Of a stretch of DNA of 64,000 nucleotides, positions 27,761-36,927 are shown one piece after another; position 1 is the stretch's first letter, and each line of letters opens with the position of its first letter. Origin of the DNA: Flavobacteriia bacterium (GTDB lineage Bacteria; Bacteroidota; Bacteroidia; Flavobacteriales_D; Crocinitomicaceae); the NCBI GenBank assembly GCA_016178305.1, contig JACOTM010000070.1, positions 1 through 64,000 of the forward strand. Reading direction: 5' to 3'. A program made the translations under genes and the position numbers. The notes under the pieces are model-generated. The model made no database searches. It saw nothing but the letters and a program-made list of their open reading frames with translations, and had not been told where the DNA came from.

Positions 27761-28264
27761 TTATTTTTTCGCGGTATCACATTTCTTTTTGCATGCTGCA
27801 TCACAAGCTCCTTTTTCTTTTTCGCATTTAGCCATACAAGCAGCATCACAATTTTTCATTTTTGCGGCACATTCTGCAGGCGTGTTGCAATCTTCACTTT
27901 TTGGACAAATTTTCATGTCTGCACAACAACTCTTAGTTGAATCACAAGAACCGTTCATGTTTTTTGAACAAGCATTCATGTCTTTGTGACATGCTTGCCC
28001 TTCCATACATTCTTTTTTGATCATCATGCATTTTTCTTCGTTCATTCCTTTTGAACATTGTCCTGACCCGCATTTTGATGGGCACATCATCGTACCAATT
28101 AATCCAATGACAAAAACGATTGTACTGAAAGTAATAGCTAGATAAGAAGCTAGTTTTGAGAACTTTCCTAAACCTTCTTTTTTAGAATAGCCTAATAAAA
28201 ATAAACCCCCTAAAAGTGTTATCAAAGCTAATAAGCACATGATAATTGTTGAAAATAACATCAT
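27761..28264 (-). CDS. Membrane protein with Cys/Met-rich tail
   Basis: 167 residues, unrecognised. There are two transmembrane helices (about 2-25, LFSTIIMCLLALITLLGGLFLLG, and about 38-60, ASYLAITFSTIVFVIGLIGTMM). A roughly 105-residue hydrophilic tail follows with 19 cysteines and many Met, Lys and Asp residues (SKCGSGQCSKGMNEEKC, CCADMKICPKSEDC, CDAAC-type repeats). The CDAACxxKC spacing recurs at the end. Such a tail could bind soft metals such as Cu or Zn, or form many disulfides if periplasmic; the side it faces cannot be told. It is convergent with accC and alone on its strand. Confidence 0.65.
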   Translation of the reverse strand: MMLFSTIIMCLLALITLLGGLFLLGYSKKEGLGKFSKLASYLAITFSTIVFVIGLIGTMMCPSKCGSGQCSKGMNEEKCMMIKKECMEGQACHKDMNACSKNMNGSCDSTKSCCADMKICPKSEDCNTPAECAAKMKNCDAACMAKCEKEKGACDAACKKKCDTAKK

Positions 28265-28393
28265 AGTAAAAAATATTTGGTTTTACATTAATCGATTACC
28301 AAGATACAACTAAAATAGAATACACAAAAACCGTTTATCAAATAATTCCCAAAGAAATAATTGTAATTCTCAAGTTAAAAATTTTTTCAAAAA

Positions 28394-28420
28394 CCGATAG
28401 ATTTGATTCCTTTACCGATA
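28394..28420 (+). promoter_or_regulatory. CCGATA direct repeat upstream of sulfatase gene
   Basis: CCGATA at 28394-28399 and again at 28415-28420, exactly 21 bp apart; the second copy lies in TTTACCGATATTAT. The same arrangement occurs at 30104-30130. It ends 53 bp before ATG 28474. A conserved TTTGTT lies at the same downstream distance in both. Likely an activator or repressor site, or an alternative promoter, for the T9SS-cargo genes. Confidence 0.6.
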
Positions 28421-28473
28421 TTATGCTTGAATTTCATTCTATTTTCAGTTATTTGTTTCAAATACAGCAGAAA

Positions 28474-30081
28474 ATGAAAAAAATAATCGTTGGAGTTTTT
28501 GGATTAATGTACACATTTATTATCCAAGCTCAAAAAAATACAATTCTAATAATTGCAGATGATATTAGTCCTGATTACTTTGGAATGTATAATGAATCAA
28601 GTGATACAGCAAACACACCCAATATTCGAAAATTATTGGAAAAAGGAGTGTTATTTACTAAAGCTTGGGCTAGTCCATTATGTTCCATCACACGTTCAGA
28701 AATGTTAACTGGAAAATATCCTTTTCGAACGAATATTGGTGCGGTAATAACAGGACCAACTTCTCCTCAAATAGATACTGCTGAAATGAGTTTGGCTAAA
28801 TTATTGAAATTTTATGCTCCACAAAAATACAATACTGCTTGTGTTGGAAAATGGCATTTAACTTTAGGTGTACAAGCAAAATATACCTACCCAAATATTT
28901 TAGGATTTGATTATTATTCAGGTAATTTTAACGGTGCTATCCCTGATTTTTACAATTACACTAAAGTCACCAATGGAATTGCTTCTACAGTTACAAATTA
29001 CGCAACAACTGAAACCGTTAATGATGCGATCAATTGGTTGGATACAATGGATAATACAAAGCCTTATTTCTTATGGCTGGCTTTCAATGCTCCTCATACA
29101 CCTCTTCATGTTCCTCCTTCCAATTTAGTTGATATCACTGGTTTAACGGGTACAACACAAGATATTAATGTGAATGGAGCAAATTATTTGAAAGCAGATT
29201 TAGAAGCAATGGATACTGAAATAGGTCGTTTGTTTACTTATTTAATTACTAATAATTTAATGGATAGTACAACTATTATATTTATGGGAGATAATGGAAA
29301 TGCGACTCAAACATCACAAAATCCAATTAAAACAAAATCGAAAGATACTGTTTATGATTATGGTGTCAGAGTTCCTTTAATTGTTTCTGGACCATCTGTT
29401 GTTAACCCAAATAGATCAAGTGATGCTTTGATAAATATTCCAGATTTATTCGCAACTATTTTAGAATTAAGTGACTATTCCAATTGGTTGGCTGCTGTCC
29501 CTGTGAATAAATTACCTATAGATGGTAGAAGTTTAATGCCAATCATTCAAAATACATCTCAAATAGTACACGATTGGGTATTTACACAAAAATTCACCAC
29601 TCCTATGGATTCTAGTGATGGAGTTTCTATTCGGAATCAAGATTACCATTTAATTCGATTTGATTATGGAGGAGAAGAATTTTACAATCAAACTTTAGAT
29701 CATTTTGAAATTAATAATTTACTGGATTCAACGATGTCTTCCACAGAGATTCTAAATTATAATCTCTTATGTGATTCTTTACATAGTTTGGTCAACACAC
29801 AAAGTTGCTCAATTAACGGTATTCTAAATGTTGAAAATAAACTTGTATTCAATCTTATACCCAATCCAACAGTAAATGAATTCATGATTGAATCAAATTT
29901 AAATGAAGCTTATAATCTTCAAATTTATAATTCACTCGGCTTGTTGGTTCAAGAAATGAAAGTGGAAGCTGATCAAAAAACAGTTCAATCAGTAAATTTA
30001 TTATCAGGAACATATATGGTTAAATTAATTTCAAAAAGTGGTGTTCAAATTTCAAGTAAAATTTTGATTTTGAATGACTAA
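28474..30081 (+). CDS. T9SS-exported sulfatase-family hydrolase
   Basis: 535 residues from ATG 28474. The tracked start at 28423 overlaps the regulatory repeat and would delay the signal peptide. Sec signal MKKIIVGVFGLMYTFIIQAQ. The sulfatase fold starts NTILIIADDISPDYFG (metal-binding Asp pair), then WASPLCSITRSEMLTGKYP with the formylglycine Cys at residue 70, later GKWHLTLG, NAPHTPLH and IFMGDNGN. The C-terminus is a T9SS type A sorting domain (LIPNPTVNEFMIE ... LSGTYMVKLISKSG). The usual Pro two residues after the modified Cys is Ile (CSITR instead of CxPxR). Probably removes sulfate esters from external polysaccharides; specificity unknown. Confidence 0.85.
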   Translation: MKKIIVGVFGLMYTFIIQAQKNTILIIADDISPDYFGMYNESSDTANTPNIRKLLEKGVLFTKAWASPLCSITRSEMLTGKYPFRTNIGAVITGPTSPQIDTAEMSLAKLLKFYAPQKYNTACVGKWHLTLGVQAKYTYPNILGFDYYSGNFNGAIPDFYNYTKVTNGIASTVTNYATTETVNDAINWLDTMDNTKPYFLWLAFNAPHTPLHVPPSNLVDITGLTGTTQDINVNGANYLKADLEAMDTEIGRLFTYLITNNLMDSTTIIFMGDNGNATQTSQNPIKTKSKDTVYDYGVRVPLIVSGPSVVNPNRSSDALINIPDLFATILELSDYSNWLAAVPVNKLPIDGRSLMPIIQNTSQIVHDWVFTQKFTTPMDSSDGVSIRNQDYHLIRFDYGGEEFYNQTLDHFEINNLLDSTMSSTEILNYNLLCDSLHSLVNTQSCSINGILNVENKLVFNLIPNPTVNEFMIESNLNEAYNLQIYNSLGLLVQEMKVEADQKTVQSVNLLSGTYMVKLISKSGVQISSKILILND

Positions 30082-30103
30082 AAGTGATAATATACATCAA
30101 ACT

Positions 30104-30130
30104 CCGATACAAATTTGACGTTTACCGATA
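30104..30130 (+). promoter_or_regulatory. CCGATA direct repeat upstream of arylsulfotransferase operon
   Basis: CCGATA at 30104-30109 and 30125-30130, again 21 bp apart, the second in TTTACCGATATTATT. It ends 55 bp before ATG 30186. Together with 28394-28420 this makes a matched pair of control sites for two adjacent transcription units encoding T9SS cargo. Confidence 0.6.
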
Positions 30131-30185
30131 TTATTTTAATGGAATTAATTTAATTTATTCTTTTGTTACATCAAACTTTTAAACT

Positions 30186-31874
30186 ATGAAAATGATAAAT
30201 ATTACTCAAAAAATGATTTTTGCATTCACGCTTTTATTTTCAACAATTGCAAATGCTCAACAATGGGGAAATTATACGTTGTATGCTGCTCAAAATGGAA
30301 CAAATGCAACGTTAATTGATACAAATGGAACAACCTATCATTCGTGGACATTTGCAACTCAAACAGCATATTCAACTTATTTACTACAAGGTGGGATTAT
30401 TTTACGCTCTGTTAAAAAATCCGGTGTGTCTTTTCAAGGTGGTCCAATTGCGGGTGAATTTCAAAAAGTGGATTGGGATGGAAATATATTATGGGATTAC
30501 AGTTATTCAACAACGACACATTGTTCTCATCATGATATCGAAGCTATGCCGAATGGAAATGTAATAATTATTGCTTATGATAAAAAAACTTCATCTGAAG
30601 TTGCTGCTGCTGGAGGTACATACAATGGTGAGATGTGGCCGGAAAGTATAATTGAAATTAAGCAAACTGGTGCTACTACTGGTGATATCGTTTGGGAATG
30701 GCATCTTTGGGATCATTTAGTTCAAAATGTAGATAATACAAAAGCAAATTACAGTGCCTCTATTGTAAATAATTCAGGTTTATACAATATCAATTACAAT
30801 AAAACCAAAGATTTTATGCACATGAATGGTATTGATTACGACCCAATTAAAGATCAAATTACATTTAGTTCTCATTATCTGGATGAAATGTATATTATTG
30901 ATCACAGTACTACAAGCTTGGAAGCAGCGTCACATGCCGGAGGTAATTCTGGAAAAGGTGGAGATTTTATATATAGATATGGAAATCCTTCGGTTTATGA
31001 AGCGACTGGTAACACCGTAATTGATGTAGTCCACGATGCACATTTTATTCCTGAAGGTGTTCCAAATTCAGGTTATTTAGTAGGATTTATTAATAAAGGC
31101 ATTTCTTCTTCTCAATCTTCTGTTGATCAAGTTGACGTTCCTAGAAATGGTTATAATTATGACCTAACTTTGGGAGAAGCTTATGCCCCATCTACATATA
31201 CACTCAGACATGCTTGTAACGGATATACAAGTAATCAAGGTAACTCTCAACAATTACCTAATGGGAATATGTTGGTTTGTATGGCTTTTTTAGGGTCAAT
31301 GTATGAAGTCGATCCTCAGGGAAATACAATTTGGACAATTACTCCTGGTGGGACGTTAGTACATGCTTATCGTTATGATGAATGTTATGTAAGTAATGTA
31401 GCATCTGAATTACCTGTTGTTACAGCTGGTAGCTCTACATTAACTTCAACTATTGCTTCAACTTATCAATGGTATTATAATGGAGAGCAATTAGTAGGAG
31501 AAACAAATCAAACTTATACTCCTTCTGTTTCTGGAATTTATTTAGTAAGAACAACAGATGCCAATGGGTGTGTTTTTTATTATTCTGAAGGCGTTTATTT
31601 TGAATATATTAACACAAGTGGTGTTCAGGAATTACAAAAAAATGTAGCATTTTCTGTGTATCCAAACCCAACAAGTGGAATGCTTGAAATTTATGATACA
31701 AAGCTGAAACAAAATAACACCATCGTTAAAGTTTTAGATTCATCTGGAAAAGTGTTATTTGAAACTGAAAATTCAACAACAATCGATCTTTCTTCTTATG
31801 AAAATGGTTTGTATTTAATTACGATTTCAAATTCGGAAGGAAGTCAAACAAAAAGAGTTTCATTGATTAAATAA
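30186..31874 (+). CDS. Arylsulfotransferase-like (ASST) beta-propeller, T9SS-exported
   Basis: 562 residues. Signal MKMINITQKMIFAFTLLFSTIANAQ. The ASST-type propeller region (about 25-405) includes STTTHCSHHDIEAMPNGNVIII, ESIIEIKQTG-GDIVWEWHLWDHL and HDAHFIPEG-type repeats; the HHDIE and WEWHLWDH motifs are typical of this family. A short Ig-like linker follows (about 405-475, SELPVVTAGSSTLTSTIAST), then a T9SS type A domain (VYPNPTSGMLEIYD ... YENGLYLITISN). ASST enzymes move sulfate between phenolic compounds, but many Bacteroidota members are untested. First gene of a three-gene operon, placed directly after a sulfatase. Confidence 0.85.
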   Translation: MKMINITQKMIFAFTLLFSTIANAQQWGNYTLYAAQNGTNATLIDTNGTTYHSWTFATQTAYSTYLLQGGIILRSVKKSGVSFQGGPIAGEFQKVDWDGNILWDYSYSTTTHCSHHDIEAMPNGNVIIIAYDKKTSSEVAAAGGTYNGEMWPESIIEIKQTGATTGDIVWEWHLWDHLVQNVDNTKANYSASIVNNSGLYNINYNKTKDFMHMNGIDYDPIKDQITFSSHYLDEMYIIDHSTTSLEAASHAGGNSGKGGDFIYRYGNPSVYEATGNTVIDVVHDAHFIPEGVPNSGYLVGFINKGISSSQSSVDQVDVPRNGYNYDLTLGEAYAPSTYTLRHACNGYTSNQGNSQQLPNGNMLVCMAFLGSMYEVDPQGNTIWTITPGGTLVHAYRYDECYVSNVASELPVVTAGSSTLTSTIASTYQWYYNGEQLVGETNQTYTPSVSGIYLVRTTDANGCVFYYSEGVYFEYINTSGVQELQKNVAFSVYPNPTSGMLEIYDTKLKQNNTIVKVLDSSGKVLFETENSTTIDLSSYENGLYLITISNSEGSQTKRVSLIK

Positions 31875-31924
31875 AAACTATAATTATTGTTGATTATCTA
31901 TTTATATTTTAAATAATTACTAGT

Positions 31925-32932
31925 ATGAAAAAATATTATATTATTTTATTTTTTTTCAGTTTTTCTTTCATGACATTTGCAAAAAAAGTAAAATTTGCTG
32001 TTGACATGACGGATCAAATTGTAAATACAACAGGTGTTCATATTGCAGGAGATTTTCAAACGATAGCAGGTTTTGCTGGTGGAGATTGGGTTTCAAATTC
32101 AACACTATTGTCTCAAGAGCTAAACAATCCAAATATTTATAGTATCGTCGTTGATTTACCTGCTTTTGCTAAATATGAGTATAAATTTATAAATGGTGAT
32201 CAGTTTTATGAAACAGAATTTGTACCCATTGAGTCAAGAGTTGGTTATAATTTCAATGATAACAGATGGTTATATGTAGATTCTTTAAGTAATGATACAA
32301 CTTTTGTAGGAGCTATTCGATTTTCACAAAATACTCCAATTGGGATGAATTTAATTCGTTTTAAAGTTAATTTGTCGAATGAAATTGTTGCATCAAATGG
32401 TATTCATCTGGAAGGTAATTTTCAGGGATGGAACACGATTTCTACCAGAATGTATAGCTTTCAGGATCAGGTATATGAGTACATTGCTTATCAAGATACT
32501 TTCATTACAGATTGTACTTATAAATTTATAAATGGTAATACTATGAATGATGAGGAAATAATTCCGTCAGCTTGTTCTGTTTTTGGAAATAGGTCGGTCA
32601 TTTACGATAAAGATACAGTTCTTGCAACCGTTTGTTTTTCGGCGTGCGAAAACTGTATAAATACCAGTAATTTATCAGAGTTAAAATCAATTTCCAGTTC
32701 TACAATTTATCCGAATCCTTTTGAAACTTCTGCATTATTGGTTTTCAATGATTCTGAATTAGAACATCAAATTCAAATTTATAACAGCGCTGGAATTTGT
32801 GTAAGAACGTATTCTTCAATAAAAACAGAATCTGTTTCCATTGAAAAAGGCAACTTGGATAGCGGAATCTATTTTATTTCAATAAATTCTTCTGCTAAAA
32901 ATACGCACACTCAAAAATTGAGTATTCAATAA
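31925..32932 (+). CDS. T9SS-exported protein with two carbohydrate-binding-like E-set domains
   Basis: 335 residues. Signal MKKYYIILFFFSFSFMTFA. There are two tandem beta-sandwich units of similar layout (about 20-125 and 140-235). Each begins KFAVDMTDQIVNTTGVHIAGDFQ or RFKVNLSNEIVASNGIHLEGNFQ and contains a YKFINGDQF or YKFINGNTM strand, like the glycogen/starch-binding-like E-set domains of bacterial glycan systems. The C-terminus is a T9SS type A domain (YPNPFETSALLVF ... SGIYFISINSSAKN). No catalytic residues are apparent. Lies 50 bp after the ASST gene and six bases before the CotH gene. Glycan binding is inferred from fold resemblance. Confidence 0.72.
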   Translation: MKKYYIILFFFSFSFMTFAKKVKFAVDMTDQIVNTTGVHIAGDFQTIAGFAGGDWVSNSTLLSQELNNPNIYSIVVDLPAFAKYEYKFINGDQFYETEFVPIESRVGYNFNDNRWLYVDSLSNDTTFVGAIRFSQNTPIGMNLIRFKVNLSNEIVASNGIHLEGNFQGWNTISTRMYSFQDQVYEYIAYQDTFITDCTYKFINGNTMNDEEIIPSACSVFGNRSVIYDKDTVLATVCFSACENCINTSNLSELKSISSSTIYPNPFETSALLVFNDSELEHQIQIYNSAGICVRTYSSIKTESVSIEKGNLDSGIYFISINSSAKNTHTQKLSIQ

Positions 32933-32938
32933 TAAAAT

Positions 32939-35233
32939 ATGTTATTAAAGAAATTTTTCCCCGTCTTATTTTTAGTTTTTTCTTTTCAAGGAAATTCGCA
33001 AAGTAGTTTCTATCAACTAGATGTTGTGCAAAAAATAGAACTGTTTTTTAGCCAACCTAATTGGGATTATCAATTAGATACATCAAAAATTGGACTGGAA
33101 GGATACGTGATGGCTGATTCAATGCGCATAAATGGAGTTTTATTTGATAGCATTGGCGTGAAATATAAAGGAAATAGTTCGTATAATTCGACCTATGATA
33201 AAAACCCGTTACACATTGCTTTAGATGAATATAAAAGTCAAAATTATCAAGGTTATAAAGATGTTAAATTAGGAAATGGTTATGGAGATCCTTCTATGAT
33301 TCGTGAAGTTTTATCATATTCAATTTTAGGAAATTACATGGATTGTCCTAAAGCAAATTTTGCTCAAGTTTACATCAATGGTATTTATAACGGCATTTAT
33401 TCAAATGATGAAGGAATTAATAAGAAATTTTGTGCAGAACATTTTTATTCATCAACAAACACGTTTGTAAAATGCAATCCAACGGTAAATCCAAGTCCAA
33501 CAACTAAAAGTAATTTGAAGTACATCCCTTCCGCAGATAGTACAGGATATTATAATTTTTACGAAATGAAATCTACTTCTGGATGGAGTGAATTAATAGA
33601 TTTGTGCAATGATGTTACAAATTCAAATTCAACTCTTGCAGATAAATTAGATTTGGATCGTGTTATCTGGATGCTGGCTTTCAATAATGTGTTAGTTAAT
33701 TTAGATAGTTATTCGGGTGTTTTTGCTCAAAATTATTATTTATATAAGGATAACACCGCAAGATTTAATCCAATTATTTGGGATTTAAACATGTCATTGG
33801 GAGGCTTTCCATACTTAGGGAGTGGAGCAACAAGTATGAATTCTTTATCTGTAACAAATATGCAACAGTTAATACCTTCAATACATGCTGGCGATCCTAA
33901 TTGGCCATTGATGAATGTTATCTTAAACAATGCGCGTTATAAAAAAATGTATATCGCACACATGAAGACAATTACGGAAGAGTTTTTTGCTTCTAACGAA
34001 TATGTGAATGAAGCCAATATATTGCAAAATATAATAGATACAGCAGTTCAAATAGATACAAATACCTTCTTTTCTTACAATCAATTTCAAAATGGTTTAA
34101 GTTTAAACATTGTTAATGGAAGTTATACAGTGCCAGGAATTAGTAATTTGATGGATGCACGTGTTAATTATCTAAATGCAACTGCGGAATTTAATTATTT
34201 AGCACCGACTATTTCGGCAATCCAAAGTGATGTATTAAATCCAACAATAAATAGCTCTTTTATAATGAATGCTACGGTAACCAATGCTTTAACCAATGCT
34301 GTTTTTTTTGGTTATCGAACAAGTTTTCAGCAAAAATTTATAAAAATACAAATGTATGATGATGGCTTGCATAGTGATGGTGCGGCGAATGATAATGTTT
34401 ATGGTGTATCGTTAACAATGTTATCAAGTGAAATGCAATATTATATTTATGCTGAAAACAACGAGGCAGGTAAATTTTCTCTACAACGTGCAGAGCATAC
34501 ATATTACACGATTACAGCAAATGTTCAAACAGCAACAATAGGACAAATTGTGCTAAATGAATTTTTGGCATCTAATCAAACAGATACAATAGATCATGCA
34601 AATCAATATGATGATTGGATTGAGTTATATAATACAACAAACACACCTTTAAGTTTATCGGGACTTTATTTAACAGATGATACGTTGGATTTATATAAGT
34701 ATGTTTTTCCTTCAACAGCGATAATTCCCGCATATAGTCATTTAATTATTTGGGCGGATCAAGAGAATTCTACAACAGATGAACTTCACTGTAATTTTAA
34801 ACTTTCAGCAGCAGGTGATTTTTTAGCATTGGTTGGACAAAATACCATTTATGATTCCATACGATTTTCGATTCAAAATATAGATGTTTCTGTAGGAAGA
34901 TGTCCAGATGGAATAGGGAATTTTGTACCTCAAGATTTTACGACGTTTAACGCTTCAAACTGTGTCTTAGCTTCAGTAAATTCGTTGACTCAAACAGATT
35001 TTCAATTGTTTCCAAATCCAACGTCTTCTAATTTTAAAATAGCAAGTTCTTCTTTTGATTATAGTATAAAAGTATTGAATCAATTTGGGGAAGAAATTAA
35101 TGTTGAATATAATGAATCGACAGGCGAACGCATTTATCAGATAAATAATTTGAATTCAGGAATTTATACTGTTCAGATTCAAATTAAAAATGAACAAATT
35201 CAAGTGAAAAAATTAGTTGTTATTCGGGAGTAA
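32939..35233 (+). CDS. CotH-kinase family protein with lamin-tail domain, T9SS-exported
   Basis: 764 residues. Signal MLLKKFFPVLFLVFSFQGNSQ. CotH-like domain (about 30-420): GVKYKGNSSYN, QGYKDVKLGNGYGDPSMIRE, YINGIYNGIYSNDEGINKKF, YYLYKDNTARFNPIIWDLNMSLGG with the conserved Asp of the metal site. Next come a beta-rich linker (about 420-525) and a lamin-tail domain (about 530-645, GQIVLNEFLASNQ ... DDWIELYNTT). A T9SS type A domain ends it (LFPNPTSSNFKIASS ... LNSGIYTVQIQI). CotH proteins are atypical secreted kinases in spore coats; the role of exported Bacteroidota forms is not settled. Last gene of the ASST operon. Confidence 0.85.
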   Translation: MLLKKFFPVLFLVFSFQGNSQSSFYQLDVVQKIELFFSQPNWDYQLDTSKIGLEGYVMADSMRINGVLFDSIGVKYKGNSSYNSTYDKNPLHIALDEYKSQNYQGYKDVKLGNGYGDPSMIREVLSYSILGNYMDCPKANFAQVYINGIYNGIYSNDEGINKKFCAEHFYSSTNTFVKCNPTVNPSPTTKSNLKYIPSADSTGYYNFYEMKSTSGWSELIDLCNDVTNSNSTLADKLDLDRVIWMLAFNNVLVNLDSYSGVFAQNYYLYKDNTARFNPIIWDLNMSLGGFPYLGSGATSMNSLSVTNMQQLIPSIHAGDPNWPLMNVILNNARYKKMYIAHMKTITEEFFASNEYVNEANILQNIIDTAVQIDTNTFFSYNQFQNGLSLNIVNGSYTVPGISNLMDARVNYLNATAEFNYLAPTISAIQSDVLNPTINSSFIMNATVTNALTNAVFFGYRTSFQQKFIKIQMYDDGLHSDGAANDNVYGVSLTMLSSEMQYYIYAENNEAGKFSLQRAEHTYYTITANVQTATIGQIVLNEFLASNQTDTIDHANQYDDWIELYNTTNTPLSLSGLYLTDDTLDLYKYVFPSTAIIPAYSHLIIWADQENSTTDELHCNFKLSAAGDFLALVGQNTIYDSIRFSIQNIDVSVGRCPDGIGNFVPQDFTTFNASNCVLASVNSLTQTDFQLFPNPTSSNFKIASSSFDYSIKVLNQFGEEINVEYNESTGERIYQINNLNSGIYTVQIQIKNEQIQVKKLVVIRE

Positions 35234-35509
35234 AACAGCCGAAATTTTGGTGCGTTTGAGAGCCGTTAAGTTAATATCGGCATTATTCCAGAAAAACATA
35301 CTGGTAAATTCAAAGTGAAAATGGTATAATACTTAAAATTAGAGTTGTAATTGCTGACAAACAAATAAAGACTAGGAATAAATTAATGATTAATTTATAA
35401 AAGATTATTTTCATTTTATAAATTTTTCTAAAAATAAGTTAAATAACACGAAAGTAAACTAAATTACATCCTTTCTCAATATATTCGTATAAACTTAATA
35501 ATTGAAAAA

Positions 35510-36304
35510 ATGAGGACAAATCACGAAATAGATTACAAAATAATTGGAAGTGAAATGCAATGTGTGGAAATTGAATTAGATCCACAAGAAACGGTTATTG
35601 CTGAACCAGGGGCATTTATGTATATGGATGACGGTATTCAAATGGAAACGATTTTTGGAGATGGATCTACGCAACAAAATTCTGGTTTTATGAGTAAATT
35701 GTTCAGTGCCGGGAAAAGATTATTAACAGGAGAAAGTATGTTTATGACTGCTTATACGCATACAACTTATGGAAAGGCTAGAGTTGCATTTGCATCACCT
35801 TATCCTGGGAAAATTATACCGATTGATTTATCTGAAATGGGTGGAAAGTTAATCTGTCAAAAAGATGCGTTTTTATGTGCTGCAAAAGGAGTTTCTGTTG
35901 GCATTGAATTTCAAAAGAAATTAGGAACAGGTTTATTTGGTGGAGAAGGGTTCATTATGCAAAAGTTAGAAGGTGATGGAATGGCTTTTTGTCACGCAGG
36001 TGGGCACATCATTGAACGTGTTTTAAATCCAGGAGAAACTTTAAGAGTGGACACGGGTTGTATCGTTGCCTATACACAAGAAATAGATTACGACATACAA
36101 TTTGTTGGTGGAATAAAAAATACATTGTTTGGAGGTGAAGGAATTTTCTTCGCAACGTTAAGAGGTCCAGGAAAAATATGGTTACAAACTTTACCAATAT
36201 CTCGCTTGGCTTCGAGAGTGTTATCTTATGGAACAACCACTCGTAAAGACGAAGGAAGTATCTTAGGAGGTCTAGGGAATATTTTTGATGGTGATGGGGT
36301 ATAA
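35510..36304 (+). CDS. TIGR00266/AIM24 family protein
   Basis: 264 residues of the beta-rich AIM24 family ([95 protein letters not shown]). No signal peptide, probably cytosolic. Widespread, of uncertain biochemical function. The 276-bp upstream gap holds an inverted GCCG-TTAAGTTAATAT-CGGC palindrome (about 35263-35282) but no gene. Ends at a perfect bidirectional hairpin. Confidence 0.9.
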   Translation: MRTNHEIDYKIIGSEMQCVEIELDPQETVIAEPGAFMYMDDGIQMETIFGDGSTQQNSGFMSKLFSAGKRLLTGESMFMTAYTHTTYGKARVAFASPYPGKIIPIDLSEMGGKLICQKDAFLCAAKGVSVGIEFQKKLGTGLFGGEGFIMQKLEGDGMAFCHAGGHIIERVLNPGETLRVDTGCIVAYTQEIDYDIQFVGGIKNTLFGGEGIFFATLRGPGKIWLQTLPISRLASRVLSYGTTTRKDEGSILGGLGNIFDGDGV

Positions 36305-36329
36305 AAGAAATTAGCGGTGCTCTCTTTGA

Positions 36330-36371
36330 GAAGTTAGAAATTTAGATTATGATACTTTAATTTCTAACTTC
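36330..36371. terminator. Bidirectional terminator hairpin
   Basis: GAAGTTAGAAATT (36330-36342) and AATTTCTAACTTC (36359-36371) pair over 13 bp with a T run on the plus side and A-rich sequence on the other. It lies between the convergent AIM24-family gene and the minus-strand lipoprotein gene. Confidence 0.8.
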
Positions 36372-36384
36372 CGTTATTTTTTTA

Positions 36385-36843
36385 TCACCATTCTCTCCAT
36401 TCCTCAGTGATGTCTTCGTCTCTTGAGTTAAAACCTTTGAAACTCCCTGAAAGAATGATGATTTCAGCGATATCCTCTCGTTGTTCAGTTTCAATTAGTT
36501 CTTCTCCACATTTTTCATTTATGTCATTTAATAATTTAACGGTTTTCTCTACCAAAAGCATGGCTTCTTTTTTAGACTCTGCTTTTTCAATATGAATAAT
36601 GTAATCATCTATAATATGCATACATTTTTCAACATCTTTTTTATCATAAGATGTCACACCTGGCTCAATGAAATTAATCATGTTTTCTTTTAATCTCGTG
36701 TAGATTTCTTCGATTTCTGTGTTTTTAATAGTTACCATTGCTTTATTTTTTACGTAGTTTTTATTTTTTGATTTACAAGAAAACCCTAAAATGATAATTA
36801 ATATTATAGATAATATGGATAAACTTGAAATTTTGTATTTCAT
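36385..36843 (-). CDS. Small lipoprotein, unknown
   Basis: 152 residues. N-terminus MKYKISSLSILSIILIIILGFSC is a lipoprotein signal with lipobox LGFSC, then a Lys-rich spacer and a helical, acidic mature domain (IEEIYTRLKENMINFIEP, KEAMLLVEKTVKLLNDINEKCGEELIETEQ). No family recognised. First gene on the minus strand after the AIM24 terminator, and the edge of the accessory stretch. Confidence 0.6.
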   Translation of the reverse strand: MKYKISSLSILSIILIIILGFSCKSKNKNYVKNKAMVTIKNTEIEEIYTRLKENMINFIEPGVTSYDKKDVEKCMHIIDDYIIHIEKAESKKEAMLLVEKTVKLLNDINEKCGEELIETEQREDIAEIIILSGSFKGFNSRDEDITEEWREW

Positions 36844-36927
36844 AATTGATTGTTTTATATATTATTTTTCGGAGTAGAATTTAAAACTTTAACTTAGTTT
36901 CTCAAATTCGAAGCTAAATTTCTAACC

